From assembly GCA_002287035.1 (NCBI GenBank), contig NSKG01000002.1:372001-436000 (forward strand): a DNA stretch of 64,000 nucleotides, given 5' to 3'. The stretch comes from Pseudomonas sp. WN033 (GTDB lineage: Bacteria > Pseudomonadota > Gammaproteobacteria > Pseudomonadales > Pseudomonadaceae). Below the pieces are notes generated by a model. That model worked only from the letters and a program-made list of their open reading frames with translations. It made no database searches and had not been told where the DNA came from. Numbering within the stretch: the first letter of the stretch is position 1; each line of letters opens with the position of its first letter. The translations under genes were made by a program, and so were the position numbers. Below, piece by piece: positions 30,052-38,555 of this stretch.

Positions 30052-30302
30052 GGAAACACTGATTAAATCTGTTTCGGTGTTGGCCCAATTGTCGCTGACC
30101 TGTTCTGGACACGCCGTGAACCCCCTCCGGGTCCGGCCAACCGATCACAGATCGGTCGGCGTTCGGCTGTGCACGAAGCATGCTTCGTAAACGCTTGCCT
30201 CACCCCTGGGGGCTTGACGATGCCCGTCCAGGGCATCGACAGTCCAGAACAGGTCAGCGACAACCGGGCTACTGAGCTTGTGTGTAATTAATCAGTGTTT
30301 CC
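30052..30302. repeat. Noncoding hairpin element C (nrt operon end)
   Basis: A 251-bp element with perfect 15-bp terminal inverted repeats, GGAAACACTGATTAA (30052-30066) and its complement (30288-30302). Inside are perfect 20-bp arms at 30091-30110 and 30242-30261, and several smaller hairpins (CCGATC/GATCGG near 30141, GAAGCATGCTTC near 30175, GATGCCC/GGGCATC near 30219). It ends exactly at the stop codon of the transporter ATPase gene and lies upstream of the riboswitch. No gene is seen in it. Confidence 0.85.
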
Positions 30303-31100
30303 TTAAGCCGTGGCCTTTTTGCGTTGTTTTTCATAGAGAAACCGCAAAACTGCCTGGCGGTACTGGTTGTACTTGGGGTCCTCGGCCAAGGCGATGCGAT
30401 CACGCGGGCGCGGCAGATCGATGTCGAGAATCTCGCCAATGGCTGCCGACGGGCCGTTGGTCATCATCACGATGCGATCAGACAACAGTACTGCCTCGTC
30501 AACATCGTGGGTGATCATGATCACGGTATTGTGCAGTTCAGCCTGGATACGCATCACCTCGTCCTGCAGATGCGCGCGGGTCAGGGCATCCAGAGCGCCG
30601 AACGGCTCGTCGAGCAGTAGTACCTTGGGCTGCATGGCCAACGCCCGGGCAATCCCGACCCGCTGTTTCATACCACCGGAAATCTCGCCAGGGCGTTTAT
30701 CCAGCGCATGGCCCATATGCACCATGTTGAGGTTGTGACGAATCCATTCGTCACGTTCACTGCGGCTCTTGCTGCGACCGAAGACCTTGTCGACGGCAAT
30801 CTGCACGTTCTCGTAGACGGTCAGCCAGGGCAGCAGCGAGTGGTTCTGAAACACCAGGCTGCGATCCGGCCCAGGACCGCTGACTTCCTTGCCGTCCAGA
30901 ATCACCACGCCACTACTGGCCTCCAGCAGGCCGGCGACGATGTTCAGCACCGTCGACTTGCCGCAGCCGGAGTGACCAATGATCGAGATGTATTGCCCGC
31001 GCTCGACCTGCAGATTGATATCGCTCAGCACTTGACTGGTCACGCCGCCACGGCTGAAGCTTTTGAACACCTTTTCGATACTCAGATAGGCCTTGCTCAT
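30303..31100 (-). CDS. Nitrate-type ABC transporter ATP-binding protein
   Basis: 265 residues, NrtD/SsuB-like ATPase. Walker A GHSGCGKST (about 42-50), ABC signature ISGGMKQRV, Walker B VLLLDEPFGALD, and the switch His in ITHDVDEAVLLSD. It should energise nitrate (or related anion) import with the permease and binding protein upstream on the same strand. A GGAG site precedes the start. The 3' end abuts element C; no nitrate reductase gene follows. Confidence 0.9.
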   Translation of the reverse strand: MSKAYLSIEKVFKSFSRGGVTSQVLSDINLQVERGQYISIIGHSGCGKSTVLNIVAGLLEASSGVVILDGKEVSGPGPDRSLVFQNHSLLPWLTVYENVQIAVDKVFGRSKSRSERDEWIRHNLNMVHMGHALDKRPGEISGGMKQRVGIARALAMQPKVLLLDEPFGALDALTRAHLQDEVMRIQAELHNTVIMITHDVDEAVLLSDRIVMMTNGPSAAIGEILDIDLPRPRDRIALAEDPKYNQYRQAVLRFLYEKQRKKATA

Positions 31101-31111
31101 GATGATGCTCC

Positions 31112-31984
31112 TCAGCCTTCGCTGGTGCCGCGAGTGACCAGCCGGCCAACCCAGGCCACCAGACGGTCGAGAATGAAGCCGACGATGCCGACATAGACCA
31201 GAGCCAGGACGATGTCGCTGATCAGCGAAGCATTCCAGGCATCCCAGATGAAGAAGCCAATCCCTACCCCGCCGACCAGCATCTCGGCGGCGACGATCGC
31301 CAGCCAGGACAGACCGACCCCGATGCGCAGCCCGGAGAAGATATAGGGCGCGGCCGCCGGCAACATGATCTTGGCGAAGTACTCGATGCCGTTCAGACGC
31401 AGCACCCTGGCGACATTGCGGTAGTCTTCAGGAATGTTGCGGATGCCCACCGAGGTATTGATGATGATCGGCCAGATCGCGGTGATGAAGATGACGAAGA
31501 TCGCCGACGGATTACTGTCCTGGAAGCCGGCCAGCGACAGCGGCAGCCAGGCCAGCGGCGGCACCGTGCGCAACACCTGGAAAATCGGATCCAGCCCGCG
31601 CATGGCCCAGGTCGATTGCCCTACCAGCACGCCCAGCCCCACCCCGGCCACTACCGCCAGGGCATAGCCGTAGGCGACCCGCTCCAGGCTGGCGAGAATC
31701 TGCCAGGCCATGCCGACATCGTTACCACCATTGTCATAGAACGGATTGGCGATCAGCTCCCAGGTATCGCTGAACACTTGGGTAGGAGGGGGCAATGCGC
31801 TCGCTGGGCTGGAGCAGAGCATTTCCCAGACCAGCAGAAACAGCAGAAACAGCAGGGTAATGGCGACCGGTGGCAGTAGATTGTGCAAGCCGATTTGCCC
31901 CAGCCGGGACAACCAGGCGGGTATCCGGGTGGCTGGCCGCAGTGCAGCGGCGTCCCCGGTTTCGATCTTGACGTTGGCATTCAT
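31112..31984 (-). CDS. ntrB: Nitrate-type ABC transporter permease
   Basis: 290 residues, membrane permease of the NtrB/NrtB type with about six spans and the ABC-coupling EAA-like loop (RIGVGLSWLAIVAAEMLVGG region). Motif QVLRTVPPLAWLPLSLAGFQDSNPSAIFVIF is typical of nitrate/cyanate/sulfonate permeases. AAGGAG site at the start. Probably co-transcribed with the binding protein and ATPase. Confidence 0.88.
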   Translation of the reverse strand: MNANVKIETGDAAALRPATRIPAWLSRLGQIGLHNLLPPVAITLLFLLFLLVWEMLCSSPASALPPPTQVFSDTWELIANPFYDNGGNDVGMAWQILASLERVAYGYALAVVAGVGLGVLVGQSTWAMRGLDPIFQVLRTVPPLAWLPLSLAGFQDSNPSAIFVIFITAIWPIIINTSVGIRNIPEDYRNVARVLRLNGIEYFAKIMLPAAAPYIFSGLRIGVGLSWLAIVAAEMLVGGVGIGFFIWDAWNASLISDIVLALVYVGIVGFILDRLVAWVGRLVTRGTSEG

Positions 31985-32013
31985 GGGTCAGTCTCCTTCT
32001 GGCACACACCGGC

Positions 32014-33348
32014 TCAGGCCAGCGCTTTGATCGCCAGACTGTCGAGGTAGGCCTTGGGGTTTTCCGGATCGAACACAGTGCCATCGAAGAAGGTCTCGAC
32101 ACCGCGCGAGGTGGACGTCGGGATCTGCTCGGCCGGCACCCCCAGATCAGCGGCAGCTGCACGCCAGAGGTCTTCACGGTTGACCTGCTCGATCAGGCCA
32201 TGGGTATCAAAGTCGGCAGGCAAATATCCCCAACGGATATCCTCAGTCAGGAACCACAAGTCGTGGCTCTTGAACGGATAGGAAGCGAAGTCATTCCAGT
32301 AACGCATCTGGTGCGGGCTGTTTTCCACCACGCGACCGGTGCCGTAATTGAAGTTGCCCTTCATCCGCTCGACCACATCATTGAATGGCGCATTGATCCA
32401 GCGGCGCTTGGCACAGATCTGCGCAACTTCTACGCGGTTGGCCGGGTCTTCGCAGTACATTTGCGCTTCCATTACCGCCTTGAGCAGTGCACGGGTAGCA
32501 TTGGGGTTGGCTTCAACCCAGTCGGCGCGCATACCCAGCGCCTTTTCCGGGTGGTTGTGCCACAACTCGCTGGTGGTCAGCGCGGTGTAACCGATCTTCT
32601 GGTTGATCAGTTGCTCGTTCCACGGCTCACAGACACAGAAAGTATCCATGCTGCCGACCTTCATATTGGCAACCATCTGCGCCGGCGGCACCACGATGGT
32701 CGAGATGTCACGATTGGGATCGATGCCGCCAGCAGCCAGCCAGTAGCGAATCCACAGGTCGTGGGTACCGCCGGGGAAGGTCATGGCCGCGTTGACCGGT
32801 TTGCCGCTGGCTCTTTTGGCTGCCAGGGCCGCCTTGAACGGTGTGCTGTCGACCCCGAGCTTGAGGTCGATATACTCCTGCCCCACTGAAATGCACTGCC
32901 CGCCCAGGTTCAGACGAGCCAGAATCACCATCGGCACCGGCACATTGTTCGGCGTCATCGCCCCCGAAGCGATCAGGTACGGCATTGGTGTGAGAATATG
33001 CGCGCCATCGATCCCGTTACGCGCCGAACCCAGCACCAGATTGTCGCGGGTAGTCCCCCAGGATGACTGCTTGAGCACCTCAACCCCGGTCATACCGTGC
33101 TTGGCGAAAAAGCCCTTTTCATCGGCGACGAACAGCGGCGCCGCATCCGTCAGGGCAATAAACCCCAGCTTGGCTCGGGTGGTTTCCGGCGCATCGCTGC
33201 CTGCAGCCCAGGCCGCCGAGCGCAGGCCCGGCGCCATGCCGCCGAGCAACGCGGCGCCACCCACGGCGGCAATCGAATATTTGAGAAAGTCACGGCGCTT
33301 GAGATTGACGCTGGCCTGGCTGGTTGGCTTGATCGGTTTGTCGTCCAT
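32014..33348 (-). CDS. Nitrate-type ABC transporter substrate-binding protein (TAT-exported)
   Basis: 444 residues of the NrtA/CmpA family, which bind nitrate, nitrite or bicarbonate. The N-terminus has a twin-arginine signal (LKRRDFLKYS, about 16-25) and a hydrophobic Ala/Gly-rich region. Family segments: KLGFIALTDAAPLFVADEKGFF, SWGTTRDNLVLG, and AMTFPGGTHDLWIRYWLAAGG. Start 33348 has GGGGAA; the frame open to 33396 is not needed. With the ANTAR regulator and leader upstream, nitrate is the most probable ligand. Confidence 0.9.
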   Translation of the reverse strand: MDDKPIKPTSQASVNLKRRDFLKYSIAAVGGAALLGGMAPGLRSAAWAAGSDAPETTRAKLGFIALTDAAPLFVADEKGFFAKHGMTGVEVLKQSSWGTTRDNLVLGSARNGIDGAHILTPMPYLIASGAMTPNNVPVPMVILARLNLGGQCISVGQEYIDLKLGVDSTPFKAALAAKRASGKPVNAAMTFPGGTHDLWIRYWLAAGGIDPNRDISTIVVPPAQMVANMKVGSMDTFCVCEPWNEQLINQKIGYTALTTSELWHNHPEKALGMRADWVEANPNATRALLKAVMEAQMYCEDPANRVEVAQICAKRRWINAPFNDVVERMKGNFNYGTGRVVENSPHQMRYWNDFASYPFKSHDLWFLTEDIRWGYLPADFDTHGLIEQVNREDLWRAAAADLGVPAEQIPTSTSRGVETFFDGTVFDPENPKAYLDSLAIKALA

Positions 33349-33374
33349 TGCACATTCCCCTGAAAAGCACGCAT

Positions 33375-33431
33375 AAAAAACGGCGCCCCCTCGCACCTGG
33401 CCTTATGGCCGGGATGGAGGTGGACGCCGTT
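33375..33431 (-). promoter_or_regulatory. Leader terminator of the nitrate transporter operon (ANTAR antitermination target)
   Basis: On the minus strand a GC-rich hairpin (ACGGCG...CGCCGT arms with inner GGCC/GGCC stem, 33381-33431) is followed by six T (33375-33380), 27 bases before the binding-protein start. A weaker stem AGGTC/GACCT lies upstream near 33450-33470. This layout fits a terminator relieved by the NIT-ANTAR protein encoded upstream; the paired hexaloops typical of ANTAR targets were not resolved by eye. Confidence 0.75.
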
Positions 33432-33482
33432 GCCCTTAGTCAATGATGTAGAGGTCTAATGGTCTTGACCTGAAGGTATCAA

Positions 33483-33498
33483 AGCAGATTGCGTGCCA
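33483..33498 (-). promoter_or_regulatory. Sigma-54-type promoter of the nitrate transporter operon
   Basis: Minus-strand TGGCAC (33493-33498), five bases, then CTGCT (33483-33487): the -24/-12 pattern TGGCAC-N5-TTGCA with the essential GG and GC kept. Transcription would start near 33470, giving a leader of about 120 bases that holds the terminator. It implies NtrC-type nitrogen control on top of antitermination. Confidence 0.65.
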
Positions 33499-33644
33499 GT
33501 TAGTGGTTGGCTCAGAAAAACCCTCAGCAGTTTAAAGAGTTATCAGCCTGGGAGAGCAACAGCCAATGAATCCAGGCCCCAGGCACGCACTTTAAGAGAG
33601 CGCCAGCAGGGCAAATGCGCAACCAGCGTGCAAAAATGCCTCGC

Positions 33645-34934
33645 TTATCCGGTCTTAACCCGCGTACTGGCGTTTGGCATAAGATCCGCCAGGCTGAGCA
33701 CCGCCTGAGCCACGTCGGCCAGCCGTTGACTGCGCTCCATGGCAGCATTTTGCAGTATCCGGTAGGACGCTTCCTCATCAAGCCCATGACGCGACATCAA
33801 CACCCCCTTGGCCCGCTCGATCAGCTTGCGTTCATTCAACGAGCTGCGGGCGTTATCCAGCTCCTCAGCCAGCATCTGCAAACGCTGATTCTGTTCGTGC
33901 AAAAGATCCAGCACCGAGCGATTGAGCTGCTGGCCCATGGTGTCGCCCGGTGCACCATCCAGCTCAGTAGCCTGCACGTTGAATAACCGGGTCCCTGGTG
34001 GCTCGTTGGCGTCATCAAACTGATCGAGCCGCTCAAGCAGGCAGCGATGATTATCAAGATCAGCCTGAGCCTGGCGAATCTTCTGCTGACACAATTGCTG
34101 CAATCGCTCGGTCAGCAGGTCTTCAACCTGCTTCATGGCATCGATACGACGGGTAGTCAGTTCAAACCAGGGCTCACCCAGGCTGGCCTCCAGCGGCTGC
34201 CCCGGCAGACTGCGCGCGGCGACCAGGCGCAAGCGGGCAATTTCAGCTTCGACCGGATCGGTGCAGAGCTGATGCCAGGCATTGAGCGCGAGCTTGTCGG
34301 CATAGTCACAAAAGATCGCAAAGCAGCGCTGCTGGCCCTCGCCCAGATACTGCAGGCGCTCAAGCTGTTCCAGATCGAACATCCTCGAGGCGAAACCCGC
34401 GACTCCGGTGGCCCGCTCCAGCCCCGCCAATTCCTTGCCCTGCATGAAGTTGAACAGCGCAACCAGGCAACGGGTGATATCCGGATCGACTGAGGTATCG
34501 GCGGCCTCGAACACGACCGCCAGCAGCCCGCCAATCACCCGGGTAAAGGCCCGGGTCGACTCCTGAGGACTCAGGGCCTGATCCCGTACCCGACGGCGCA
34601 GGCTGGCCAGGCCGTCGAGCCCGTGCAGTACCAGGGCAATACGGTTGAATAGCCGGGCCTTGTCCGCCCCGCGCCCAGCCTCCGGGTCCATGCGATTGAA
34701 CCCGCGCCGTACCGACTGCTCCAGACCACGACTGTCGCTGGTCAACTGATCCAGCGGCTGGCGGAAACATTCAGCCTGAGCGCTGAGATACATATTGGAA
34801 AAGCCGCGCTCGCGCTGTAACGCATGTACCAGCCGGCTAATGCCGCCGACCAGCTCACAGGTCAACTCCAGCGCAATCAGCCCCTGCATTTCGCTGCGCC
34901 GGGCCGCCAGCATGAATCCCAATACCGTAGCCAT
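33645..34934 (-). CDS. nasR: NIT-ANTAR nitrate-responsive antiterminator
   Basis: 429 residues. The N-terminal NIT domain (about 20-300) senses nitrate/nitrite and has the signature VHALQRERGFSNMYLSA. The C-terminal ANTAR domain (about 355-415) has NERKLIERAKGVLMSRHGLDEEASYRILQ, which binds RNA hairpins in nascent leaders. GGGGAG precedes ATG 34934. It lies upstream of the nitrate transporter on the same strand, with the target leader between; NasR of Klebsiella works the same way. Confidence 0.9.
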   Translation of the reverse strand: MATVLGFMLAARRSEMQGLIALELTCELVGGISRLVHALQRERGFSNMYLSAQAECFRQPLDQLTSDSRGLEQSVRRGFNRMDPEAGRGADKARLFNRIALVLHGLDGLASLRRRVRDQALSPQESTRAFTRVIGGLLAVVFEAADTSVDPDITRCLVALFNFMQGKELAGLERATGVAGFASRMFDLEQLERLQYLGEGQQRCFAIFCDYADKLALNAWHQLCTDPVEAEIARLRLVAARSLPGQPLEASLGEPWFELTTRRIDAMKQVEDLLTERLQQLCQQKIRQAQADLDNHRCLLERLDQFDDANEPPGTRLFNVQATELDGAPGDTMGQQLNRSVLDLLHEQNQRLQMLAEELDNARSSLNERKLIERAKGVLMSRHGLDEEASYRILQNAAMERSQRLADVAQAVLSLADLMPNASTRVKTG

Positions 34935-34988
34935 GTGCTTGCTCCCCTACCCTCGGGTATTGAACAAGCACGAGCAATTGCCGTGCCA

Positions 34989-36788
34989 TCAGGCCATGAC
35001 CGGATCATCCTCGCGCGCCACGCCGGTCTGCACCCGCCACTGAGCCGCGTAGAAACCGTCTTCAGCCAGCAATTCGCTGTGCCGGCCAGACTCGACCACC
35101 CGGCCCTGTTCGATCACCGCGATCTGGTCGGCGTGCACTATGGTGGACAGCCGGTGAGCAATCATGATCACCGTGCGGTCATGGGCGATACGCCGCAATG
35201 AACGCTGAATCGCCGCTTCGGTCTCGTTGTCGACCGCGCTGGTGGCTTCGTCCAGCACCAGGATCGGCGGGTTCTTCAACAGTGCCCGGGCCAGCGACAG
35301 ACGCTGACGCTGGCCGCCGGACAACCGCACGCCGCGCTCACCGACCGGGGTATCCAGCCCCTGCGGCAAGGCCTCAATGAACGCCCAGGCTTCGGCCTGA
35401 CGGGCAGCGCTGACAATCTCCTCATCACTGGCATCGGGCCTGCCATAGGCGATGTTGTCGCGAATGCTGCCCTCGAACAGATACACATCCTGGCTGACCA
35501 GCCCCACCGCCTGGCGCAGTGAGCGCAGGCTGATCTCAGTTACCGGCTGGCCATCGATCAAGACCTGACCGGCCTGGGGGTCCTGAAACCGCAGCAGCAG
35601 CTTGATCAGGGTCGACTTACCCGAACCGGTAGCCCCGACCAGTGCCAGGGTGTGCCCAGCCGGGACCTTCAGGTCGATCCCGTGAATGCCACTGTTGGAG
35701 TTCGGATACTGGAATGCCAGTTGCTGGAAATGCACCTCGCCGCGCACTGGCTGGGGCAGGTCCGGATTACCCTGATCGGCCACATGCACCGGTTCTTCCA
35801 GCAGGCCGAGAATCCGTCGGGTGCTGGCCATAGCCCGCTCGAACAGGTCGATCACCTCGGCCAGTCCGGTCAAGGGCCACAACAGACGCTGAGTCAGGAA
35901 CACCAGCACGCCGTAGGCACCGATATTCAACTCACCACTGAGCGCCTGCATGCCGCCGATGGTGAAGGTGGCCAAAAAGCCGGACAGCACCGCCATGCGG
36001 ATCACCGGAATAAATGCCGAGCTGACTCTGATGGCCTTACGGTTGGCTTCGACATAGGCCTCACTGGCCTGACGCAGGCGCTCGGCCTCACGGGCCTCGG
36101 CGGTGAAGCTCTTGATCGTGGCGATGCCGTTGAGGTTGTTGCTCAACCGGCTGGCGATCTCGCCTACCCGCTCACGCACCTCGCCGTACAGTGGGCCAGC
36201 CTTGCGCTGGAAGTAGAAGCCGCCCCAGATAATCAGCGGAATCGGGGTAAAGGCCAGCAGTGCAATCAGCGGCGAGATGAAGAAGAACACCGCGCCTACC
36301 GCTACCACGGTTACCCCAACCTGAATCATGGCGTTGGCTCCGCCATCAAGGAAGCGCTCAAGCTGGTTGACGTCGTCGTTCAGGGTGGCGACCAGATGCC
36401 CGGAGCTGCGCGACTCGAAGAAGCTCATATCCAGACGCTGGGCATGCTCATAGGCATCCTGGCGCAGATCCGATTGCAGCCGCTGGGCCAGGTTGCGCCA
36501 CAGGATCTGATAGAGGTACTCGAAAATCGACTCCCCGGCCCAGATCACGAAGGTCAACACCCCGAGTGCGATGATCTGCTCCTGCGGGGTGGTGAACCCC
36601 AGCCGGGCAACGAAGCTGCGCTCCTGGTTAACCACCACGTCGATAGCCACGCCGATCAGGATTTCCGGGGCAATATCGAACAGTTTGTTGATCACCGAGC
36701 AAGTGGCCGCGGCGATGATCCGCCTGCGGTATCCGCGGGCATAGCGCAACAGGCGTACCAGTGCGCTGAAGCTGTTGGTTTGATTCAT
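34989..36788 (-). CDS. ABC-type exporter (fused membrane and ATPase domains)
   Basis: 599 residues. An N-terminal six-span domain (about 15-310) with the coupling helices, then an ATPase domain: GATGSGKST, Q-loop VGLVSQDVYLFEGSIRDNIAYG, signature LSGGQRQRLSLARALL, Walker B LVLDEATSAVD and switch His AHRLST. It is a half-transporter that probably dimerises. Divergent from fhuCDB across a Fur box, so siderophore or iron-linked export is possible. The start at 36788 has only a weak ribosome site. Confidence 0.88.
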   Translation of the reverse strand: MNQTNSFSALVRLLRYARGYRRRIIAAATCSVINKLFDIAPEILIGVAIDVVVNQERSFVARLGFTTPQEQIIALGVLTFVIWAGESIFEYLYQILWRNLAQRLQSDLRQDAYEHAQRLDMSFFESRSSGHLVATLNDDVNQLERFLDGGANAMIQVGVTVVAVGAVFFFISPLIALLAFTPIPLIIWGGFYFQRKAGPLYGEVRERVGEIASRLSNNLNGIATIKSFTAEAREAERLRQASEAYVEANRKAIRVSSAFIPVIRMAVLSGFLATFTIGGMQALSGELNIGAYGVLVFLTQRLLWPLTGLAEVIDLFERAMASTRRILGLLEEPVHVADQGNPDLPQPVRGEVHFQQLAFQYPNSNSGIHGIDLKVPAGHTLALVGATGSGKSTLIKLLLRFQDPQAGQVLIDGQPVTEISLRSLRQAVGLVSQDVYLFEGSIRDNIAYGRPDASDEEIVSAARQAEAWAFIEALPQGLDTPVGERGVRLSGGQRQRLSLARALLKNPPILVLDEATSAVDNETEAAIQRSLRRIAHDRTVIMIAHRLSTIVHADQIAVIEQGRVVESGRHSELLAEDGFYAAQWRVQTGVAREDDPVMA

Positions 36789-36853
36789 TGGTTGACATCC
36801 ATGATTGGGGTGGCCGCGCGCACGCGCGTCAGGCGGCACATCCTACCTTTAAA

Positions 36854-36872
36854 CAAATTGATAATCATTATT
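36854..36872 (+). promoter_or_regulatory. Fur box in the divergent exporter/fhuC region
   Basis: The 19-mer CAAATTGATAATCATTATT matches the Fur consensus GATAATGATAATCATTATC at 14-15 positions, including the central GATAATCATTAT run. It lies 52 bases before fhuC and 66 bases before the divergent exporter gene, so it can repress either or both under iron plenty. Confidence 0.85.
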
Positions 36873-36923
36873 GTTTTATTTAACCTTGCGCAGATTAATC
36901 GAATCACTCTGCGGAGCCCATCC

Positions 36924-37691
36924 ATGTTCAGCCTCGACGCCGCCAGTTATCAGGTCAATGGCAAAACGCTGTTGCAGCCACTCAGCCTGGAGTTGGCTCA
37001 GGGCCAGGTTCATGGGCTGATCGGTCACAACGGTTCGGGCAAATCTACCCTGCTGAAACTGCTGGCGCGCCAGTATAGCCCCAGCAGTGGCCTGGTTTGC
37101 TTCGATCAGCGCCCATTGCCGAGCTGGGGGGCACGAGCCTTTGCCCGCGAGGTTGCCTACCTGCCCCAGCATCTGCCCAGCGCCGAGAACCTGACTGGGC
37201 GTGAGCTGGTCGAGTTTGGCCGCTATCCCTGGCGTGGCCTGCTTGGGCGTCTGACCCGCGATGACCAGCAACAGATCGACCGGGCGCTGGAACTGACCGA
37301 TACCCAGACCTTCGCCACCCGCATGGTCGACACTCTGTCCGGCGGTGAGCGTCAGCGCCTGTGGCTGGCCATGCTGCTAGCCCAGGGGAGCCGCTTCCTG
37401 CTACTTGACGAGCCACTGGCGGCGCTGGATATCGCTCACCAGGTCGAGGTCATGGGCCTGGTCACAGGGCTCAGCCGTGAGCTGGGGCTCGGGGTCATTA
37501 TCGTTCTGCATGACATCAATATCGCCGCCCGCTTCTGCGACAACCTGATCGCCCTGCACAGCGGCCAACTGCTGGCCCAGGGGCATCCCGAACAGCTGAT
37601 GGATCACGAGACCCTGCAGGATATCTACGGCATCAGCATGCAGGTCATCCCCCATCCCAGTGCCAACCACCTGGTCGCCCTGGCCCACTGA
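36924..37691 (+). CDS. fhuC: Ferric-hydroxamate ABC transporter ATPase FhuC
   Basis: 255 residues, FecE/FhuC class. Walker A GHNGSGKST (33-41), YLPQHLPSAENLTGRELVEFGRYPW (the FhuC-type segment), signature LSGGERQRLWLAMLLAQ, Walker B LLLDEPLAALD. The frame is open far upstream, but MFSLDAASYQ at 36924 with GGAG is the natural start. First gene of the Fur-controlled fhuCDB operon. Confidence 0.92.
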   Translation: MFSLDAASYQVNGKTLLQPLSLELAQGQVHGLIGHNGSGKSTLLKLLARQYSPSSGLVCFDQRPLPSWGARAFAREVAYLPQHLPSAENLTGRELVEFGRYPWRGLLGRLTRDDQQQIDRALELTDTQTFATRMVDTLSGGERQRLWLAMLLAQGSRFLLLDEPLAALDIAHQVEVMGLVTGLSRELGLGVIIVLHDINIAARFCDNLIALHSGQLLAQGHPEQLMDHETLQDIYGISMQVIPHPSANHLVALAH

Positions 37692-37697
37692 CGCCAC

Positions 37698-38555
37698 ATG
37701 CATTCAACTCTATTACGTTACCTGTTGCTGGCTGGCCTGCTGCTGAGCCAGGTCAGTCTGGCCGCTCCCGAGCGACTGGCCAGCCTTGACTGGACGCTGG
37801 GCGAAACCCTGGTCGCGCTTGAGGCGCCACCAGCGGCCATGGCGCAGATTGCCGACTACCATAGCTGGGTCGGCGAACCGGCCATGCCCGAGCAGGTCGT
37901 TGATCTGGGCCTGCGTACCCAACCCAATCTTGAATTGCTGGCCAGCCTTAAGCCCGACGGCATCCTGATCTCGCCGATGTTCGCCAATCAGCGCCCTGTG
38001 CTCGAACGCATCGCGCCAGTGACACAACTGGAACTCTACAGCCCGGGTGCCGACACCTGGGCAGAAATGCTTGAACTGACGCGCAAGCTTGGCGCCCTGA
38101 CCGAACGCCAGCAAGCCGCTGAGCGCCTGATCGAAACGACCCAAGTCGAACTTGAACAACTGCGAACACGTCTGCCCGAGCAACCGCCTGCCGTGCTGAT
38201 CATCCAGTTCATGGATGCCAGGCATGTCCGGGTGTTCGGCGCCAACGGCCTGTATCAGGTAGCACTGGACAAACTCGGGCTGGTCAACGCCTGGCCCGGC
38301 GGTACCAATAGCTGGGGCTTCGCTCTGGTCGGCATCGACGCCCTGGTCGGCCTGGATGCCCAGTTGGTAGTGATTGATCCAAAGCCGGCCGGGGTCGAGC
38401 GCGAACTGCAGCGTAGCGCGCTTTGGCAGCGCCTTCCCGGGGTCAATGAGGGGCGTGTGCTTACCCTGCCGCCGACCTGGAGCTTCGGTGCCCTGCCCTC
38501 GCTACAACGCTTCGCCACCCTGCTGGTAGCGGCTTTGGAGACCCAGCGTGACTGA
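37698..38555 (+). CDS. fhuD: Ferric-hydroxamate binding protein FhuD
   Basis: 285 residues. Signal peptide about 1-22 (ends SLAAPE, no lipobox Cys). Periplasmic binding fold with LASLDWTLGETLVALEAPPAA near the mature N-terminus, KPDGILISPMFANQ, and NSWGFALVGIDAL, which resemble FhuD. It delivers ferric hydroxamates such as ferrichrome to FhuB. Six bases after fhuC; its end overlaps fhuB by 8 bases. Confidence 0.9.
   Translation: MHSTLLRYLLLAGLLLSQVSLAAPERLASLDWTLGETLVALEAPPAAMAQIADYHSWVGEPAMPEQVVDLGLRTQPNLELLASLKPDGILISPMFANQRPVLERIAPVTQLELYSPGADTWAEMLELTRKLGALTERQQAAERLIETTQVELEQLRTRLPEQPPAVLIIQFMDARHVRVFGANGLYQVALDKLGLVNAWPGGTNSWGFALVGIDALVGLDAQLVVIDPKPAGVERELQRSALWQRLPGVNEGRVLTLPPTWSFGALPSLQRFATLLVAALETQRD

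Noticed and set aside
35652-36923. Long upstream extension of the fhuC frame
   Set aside because: It runs antisense through the exporter gene and the Fur box; the ATG at 36924 with GGAG fits FhuC.
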